A stretch of DNA of 25,934 nucleotides, from assembly GCF_040605455.1 (NCBI RefSeq), contig NZ_JBEXCV010000128.1, forward strand, positions 1 to 25,934, given 5' to 3'. Source of the DNA: Embleya sp040605455. Lineage in GTDB: Bacteria > Actinomycetota > Actinomycetes > Streptomycetales > Streptomycetaceae. The position numbers were made by a program, and so were the translations under genes. A model generated the notes under the pieces. The model ran no database searches. It was given only the letters and a program-made list of their open reading frames with translations, and was not told the origin of the DNA. Within the stretch, counting starts at the first letter, position 1, and each line of letters starts with the position of its first letter. Of this stretch, positions 22,623-25,934 are shown in pieces.

Positions 22623-22770
22623 GGGGAATCCTCAACGGCGTTGCCCGACCTTCTCAAACCGTGCGGCACCCCAGGTCAACCGACCTCTCGACCACAGGCA
22701 CACCCAACGCCACACGCCAAGCCCCCGGGCCACAACAGCACGACATTCTCAATCCGTGCCGCCCCAGGTC
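22623..22770 (+). repeat. Degenerate direct repeats (GACNTTCTCAANCCGTGC type)
   Basis: Bases 22647-22677 and 22742-22770 share GAC-(C/A)-TTCTCAA-(A/T)-CCGTGC and end in CCCCAGGTC, with start points 95 bases apart. A weaker copy lies at 22623-22645 and another at 8495-8517 (GACATACTCAACCGG). They are not a CRISPR array: copies are few, spacing is irregular and sequences are degenerate. They may be solo ends of a transposable element. The gap from about 22462 to 23003 holds no other feature I can support. Confidence 0.45.
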
Positions 22771-23003
22771 GGAACACTGCACCCCCAAGCCGCCGTTGAG
22801 ACGACGCACCGCCCATCCACCAAGGGGCCTTGAGCAGCACCACAGCGCCATCGACGGGCCAGCGTGCCCGATCGACAACCCGACCCGAAAGTCGTGAGGA
22901 AACCGAGAGGCGCCGCGGGACCCGCCGCGCCCGCGACACCGGTCCGGCACAACCGCGCCAAGATCCCGACACACAGATCATCATGCTTCACCGCGAGGCC
23001 TGC

Positions 23004-23699
23004 TTAATCGAGCGGGGGCTTCAGCTCGATAGGCTTGTCCAGTTCGGTGATGTCGACAGTGATGCGCGAGCTCGCGGTCCGGTTCGTCCAGCGCCGCAGG
23101 TATCCCGCATCACCCGGCGTGAAATAGGCAACCATCGACCCACCCCGCACCCCGAAACAGCGCACCCCGTCGATCTCGATCGCATCCACGACCGCCAGTG
23201 TCTCCGGGCGGGCGGCCAGTTCGTAGATCGGCTGCGCCAGTTTCGGCATCTCGTTGGCCTGGTTGGCCCCCGCCGACCGCTTGGCGGGGTCAACCCGACC
23301 GTGTTCCCACGGCGCACCACCGTCGCGGGTGAAGACGTCGTCACCGATCACGATCTGCTCCATCGAGAAGCCGTCCTGCCGTGACCTGGTGTGGCTGCCC
23401 TTGCCGGCGACGATGCGCGAGTCGATCACGGACGGCGAACCGCCTTCGGTCTCGGCGGTGTTGACCATGCGCAACGACGAGGACGCACGCACACGCTCGA
23501 TCCCAGTACGCATGATCCGAGCAACCTCGTCCGGCGCCGTGCCCCCACGCGGGGCTGCAACCGCACTCGCCGCGGTGGCCGCACCGACGCCCGAACTCGC
23601 GGACGCCGTCCCTCGATCCGCCGAATCGTGTCCGCCGGACGAGCACCCGGCCACCAGCAGCGCAACGGCACCCAGAACAGAGATCGTGAACGAGCGCAA
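23004..23699 (-). CDS. Secreted lipoprotein, LppX/LolA-like fold candidate
   Basis: The product is 231 aa from a TTG start at 23699, chosen because GGAGGA lies four to five bases upstream and it gives a proper signal peptide. Residues 1-18 are a lipoprotein signal (RSFTISVLGAVALLVAGCSS) with lipobox L-V-A-G-Cys19. A Ser/Ala-rich linker follows. Residues about 60-231 alternate beta strands (SLRMVNTAETE, SVIDSRIVAGKGSHTRS, QIVIGDDVFTRDGGAPWEHG, SSRITVDITELDKPIELKPP). This resembles the LolA/LppX-like lipid-binding lipoproteins widespread in actinobacteria, in which V-x-x-G-x-x-V-Y/F-x-R is typical. It probably sits on the outer face of the cell membrane. The ligand is unknown. An ISL3 relic lies upstream on the other strand. 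Confidence 0.75.
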   Translation of the reverse strand: MRSFTISVLGAVALLVAGCSSGGHDSADRGTASASSGVGAATAASAVAAPRGGTAPDEVARIMRTGIERVRASSSLRMVNTAETEGGSPSVIDSRIVAGKGSHTRSRQDGFSMEQIVIGDDVFTRDGGAPWEHGRVDPAKRSAGANQANEMPKLAQPIYELAARPETLAVVDAIEIDGVRCFGVRGGSMVAYFTPGDAGYLRRWTNRTASSRITVDITELDKPIELKPPLD

Positions 23700-23936
23700 G
23701 GATTCCTCCGACAAGGGGACGCACACCGAATACACGCAGCGCACCTGCTGCAACCGCTCATTCTGCGGCAGGGGCAACCAGCGGCTCCCTCCAGGGCGAA
23801 CGTCACGGCCCGCCGACCCTCCCGTGCGCGCCAACGCCGCGCCGCCCCAGGTGTCGGCGGCGTGTGAATCGTGGTTCTGGATCACTTTCCGTACCAGAGC
23901 CACGGAGAGTCACCGAACCCGCGATCATGAACAGCC

Positions 23937-24681
23937 GTGGCTGATGTACTCCTCCAGGACCTGTGGTTCCACCGGGTCGATGGTGTCCGGATCGAAAACG
24001 TGCTGGCTGAGGGCGAGTTGGTCGTCGTGCGAGCGTGTGCGGTAGCGGAGCCGGCCACGTGTCCCGGCTGCGGTGTGGCGTCGGCTCGGGTTCACAGCCG
24101 GTACGTTCGACGGCTCGCGGACAGCGCGGTTGGCCACCGAGGGGTGGTCATCGAGTTGGGGGTCGGCGGTTTCGCTGCCGGGAGTCCGTGTGTACTCGGG
24201 CGACCTTCGTCGAGCAGATCGACGGGCTGACGTTCCGCCACGGACGGCGAAGCGCCGGGTTGCAGCGGGTCTTGCAGCGGCTGGCTCTGATGCCGGCAGG
24301 CTGGGCCGGTGCCCGGCTTGCGGCAACGCTCGCGGTCACCGCCGGCCGGTCGACGCTGCTGCGCCTCATACGGGCCTTGCCCGATCCGGTGGCCGACACG
24401 CCAAAAGTGCTTGGTGTCGATGAATTCGCGCTGCGCAAGGGGCACGTCTACGCGACCATCCTGGTGGATATCGAGACGCGTCAGCCGGTCGATCTGCTGC
24501 CCGACCGGACCGTGGGACGGTGGCCGCATGGATGGCCGCCCACCCCGGCATCGAGGTGATCTGTCGAGACCGCTCTCTCGCCTACGCCGAGGCCGGGCGC
24601 CTCGGAGCCCCGGACGCGATCCACGTCGCGGACAGGTGGCACATCTGGAAAAATCTGGCGGAATCCGTGGAGAAGACCCGT
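23937..24681 (+). pseudogene. ISL3-family transposase, frameshifted and truncated
   Basis: Three plus-strand frame segments give one ISL3 transposase. The first reads DVLLQDLWFHRVDGVRIENV...CPGCGVASARVHSRYVRRLA, with the N-terminal zinc-finger CPGC. The second reads TFVEQIDGLTFRHGRRSAGL...LGVDEFALRKGHVYATILVD, with the first catalytic Asp of the DDE domain in G-V-D-E-F-A-x-R-K-G. The third reads AAWMAAHPGIEVICRDRSLA...IHVADRWHIWKNLAESVEKT, with the second Asp in C-R-D-R. The shifts are at the G runs 24158-24162 and 24514-24516. The gene stops matching at about 24681, directly against the stop of the next gene, so the C-terminal half (including the catalytic Glu) is gone. Even with the shifts corrected it could not transpose. 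Confidence 0.85.
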
Positions 24682-24682
24682 C

Positions 24683-25573
24683 TCAGTAATATCCGTGGCC
24701 CTGGTTGAGGGTCGTCGACCGCGCCGTCTCCACATACAGCCACACCAGGGTCAGGGTGAGCCCGAACGCCGCCGGCCAGGACTGGTCGTGGGGCACCCCG
24801 TACGTGATGCCGTCCTCGACCTGTCGGAAGTGCAGCGGCAGGGCGACGGCTCCGAGAAGAACGCCCATCGCGCCCATGAAGACGCCGATGCCGAAGGGGC
24901 GCAGGCCCAGACCGTCCGCGCCCATGAGGGGATACAGCATCCGGTCCGACAGTGCGAGGAGGCCCAGGCCGAGCAGCGCGGCACCGACGAAGGCGTGGAT
25001 CCGGCGGTTCGCCCGCACCCAGTGCAGTCTGCGGGAAAGGAGCGTTCCGCCGGAAGCCGCGATCGTCCCGAGCACGGTCTGGACGAAGATCCCGGGCGAC
25101 AGGTGACTGGAAGCCGTCGCCGAAAGCACGCTCAGGAACACACCCTGGGACGCCGCGAAGGCGAGGGTCCGCCGGGGAGACGGCAGGTTCGTGCGGTACT
25201 GCCTCAACACCAGTGCCACGGCGATGACTCCGGCGGCGGTGACGATGCCGTAGGACGCGGCCGTACCGAGCCCGGCGAGTGGCAGCAGTGTCCATGACAG
25301 GACCGCCGCGAGAATCGTGACACCGAGCGCCGCAGCGCTCCGGGCCAAGACCGCGTCCATGGTCATCAGGTCACCGACGAAGAGCGGCAACGGAGCGGGT
25401 TCGGTGTCGTAGACCTGTTCCAGGTCCTTGCCGGCCCTGATCGGGTCCCGCGCCACGGCTGCCCCGGCCCTCGGGTCCCTGACCGCAGTCTTCTGCCCGC
25501 CCTGGCGTCCGAACTGCGGCCGGGAAAGTATCGGGTTGCTGCTCTTGAGCGTTTGCTGCTCGACCAATGCCAC
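24683..25573 (-). CDS. Bax inhibitor-1/YccA family membrane protein
   Basis: The product is 296 aa. GTG at 25573 is preceded by AAGAGGA about eight bases upstream. The N-terminus LKSSNPILSRPQFGRQGG matches the K/R-S-S-N-P-x-x-S-R start of actinobacterial YccA-like proteins. A soluble linker precedes seven hydrophobic segments from about residue 75 (LGVTILAAVLSWTLLPLAGL, GIVTAAGVIAVALVL, SQGVFLSVLSATA and so on). The end reads LHFRQVEDGITYGVPHDQSW followed by AAFGLTLTLVWLYVE. In the family this block is usually L-D-F-x-x-V-E-D-G, and here the Asp is His248. Family members are thought to conduct or sense calcium and protons. The C-terminal end abuts the truncated ISL3 gene, but the coding sequence appears complete. 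Confidence 0.85.
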   Translation of the reverse strand: MALVEQQTLKSSNPILSRPQFGRQGGQKTAVRDPRAGAAVARDPIRAGKDLEQVYDTEPAPLPLFVGDLMTMDAVLARSAAALGVTILAAVLSWTLLPLAGLGTAASYGIVTAAGVIAVALVLRQYRTNLPSPRRTLAFAASQGVFLSVLSATASSHLSPGIFVQTVLGTIAASGGTLLSRRLHWVRANRRIHAFVGAALLGLGLLALSDRMLYPLMGADGLGLRPFGIGVFMGAMGVLLGAVALPLHFRQVEDGITYGVPHDQSWPAAFGLTLTLVWLYVETARSTTLNQGHGYY

Positions 25574-25934
25574 GTCAGGTCCTCTTTTCCGTGTCACACG
25601 TACCGCCGTCCGAGCCCCGCCGGACGTCTCGGCCGATCTCAGCCTGCGTTGCCGAACGAACCACACGCATCAGTCACTTGACGGTGCGATGCGGGTGGTG
25701 TCACGCACCGGTGGAGGGCAGTCTCGGCAGCGGGAAGCCCGACGACCGGGCATGGTGGGTCGCCGCCTGCCCAGGAGGATTCGCGCCCAGGAAGGGGCAG
25801 GAGCGCGGCCCCTCTTGTCCGCACGTCCCTTTTCGCGTGTGTTGACGTTGGTGGGGGGGCCGGGGGGCGGCGCCCACGATATAATAAGCCCACACCCCCA
25901 GATTCTGGGTGGGGGTGGGGGTGTGTTGTGGAGT
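25574..25934. other. Upstream region of the BI-1 gene and low-complexity window end
   Basis: No supportable gene is present, although a plus-strand frame from about 25567 to 25845 is open with a few cysteines. An AT-rich TATAAT lies at 25880-25885, unusual in this DNA, with no matching -35 box. From about 25890 to the end the sequence is C- then G-rich, with an imperfect hairpin (CACCCCCAGA paired with TCTGGG). This resembles the low-complexity start of the window. Confidence 0.4.

Noticed and set aside
22623..22770. Possible CRISPR array
   Set aside because: Only two or three degenerate copies are present, spacing is irregular and there are no cas genes in the window.
23937..24708. Functional ISL3 insertion sequence
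   Set aside because: It has two frameshifts, the C-terminal half is missing, and I could not find a pair of terminal inverted repeats.
25567..25845. Small cysteine-containing plus-strand protein of 92 codons
   Set aside because: It has no ribosome-binding site and overlaps the upstream region of the BI-1 gene. Its composition resembles chance open frames.

Overview
The window is about 26 kb of very GC-rich DNA with third-position G/C coding bias, GTG/TTG starts, ATGA-overlapping genes and protein families typical of Streptomyces and its relatives (XRE-TPR regulators, DUF6461-like proteins, long RHS proteins, CHAT proteins, graspetide precursors, tyrosine-recombinase and IS110/ISL3 remnants). 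It looks like an accessory, rearranged region such as a chromosome arm or plasmid. There are no rRNA, tRNA or housekeeping genes and no CRISPR array. Both ends of the window are G-rich low-complexity sequence.

Region 1 (137-3469, minus strand) is an intact, overlapping three-gene cassette. It runs from a clavaminate-synthase-like Fe(II)/2-oxoglutarate oxygenase, to an FAD amine/D-amino-acid oxidase with a C-terminal extension, to an acyl carrier protein fused to a left-handed beta-helix acyltransferase with a zinc ribbon. It looks like a small specialised-metabolite tailoring module whose product I cannot name.

Region 2 (3620-6324) holds a C-terminal stump of a class A beta-lactamase, a graspetide-like precursor gene followed by only the N-terminal end of its ATP-grasp ligase, and a divergent XRE-family regulator.

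Region 3 (6325-11535) contains a hypothetical protein, a three-helix membrane protein, a small HTH protein, a multiply frameshifted unknown gene and a DUF6461-like protein.

Region 4 (11.58-14.96 kb) is a graveyard of short pieces of at least six mobile-element families (IS3, Tn3, IS5, tyrosine recombinase, rve integrase, IS110). They surround one intact small zinc-ribbon gene and a truncated extracellular beta-sandwich protein.

Region 5 (15072-20305, minus strand) starts with a GntR/FadR regulator. It is followed by a translationally coupled operon: Asp/Glu racemase, a second 2-oxoglutarate oxygenase (one frameshift), and an internally deleted thiamine-diphosphate decarboxylase-like stub. 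The last frame of the operon runs in frame, without a stop, through three unrelated gene pieces: an unrecognised enzyme N-terminus, an RHS segment and a CHAT protease domain. That makes a 799-residue chimeric ORF.

Region 6 (20306-25573) has a perfect operator-like palindrome, a probably leaderless PEBP-SRPBCC fusion gene, an unknown frameshifted gene, a lipoprotein, an ISL3 transposase pseudogene and a Bax-inhibitor-1/YccA membrane protein.

Two themes run through the window. The first is biosynthetic cassettes built around 2-oxoglutarate oxygenases that have been cut up by recombination. The second is a series of single-base frameshifts, several of them at short G/C runs, so some apparent pseudogenes may be sequencing errors. 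All family assignments come from reading motifs by eye; no database search was possible.
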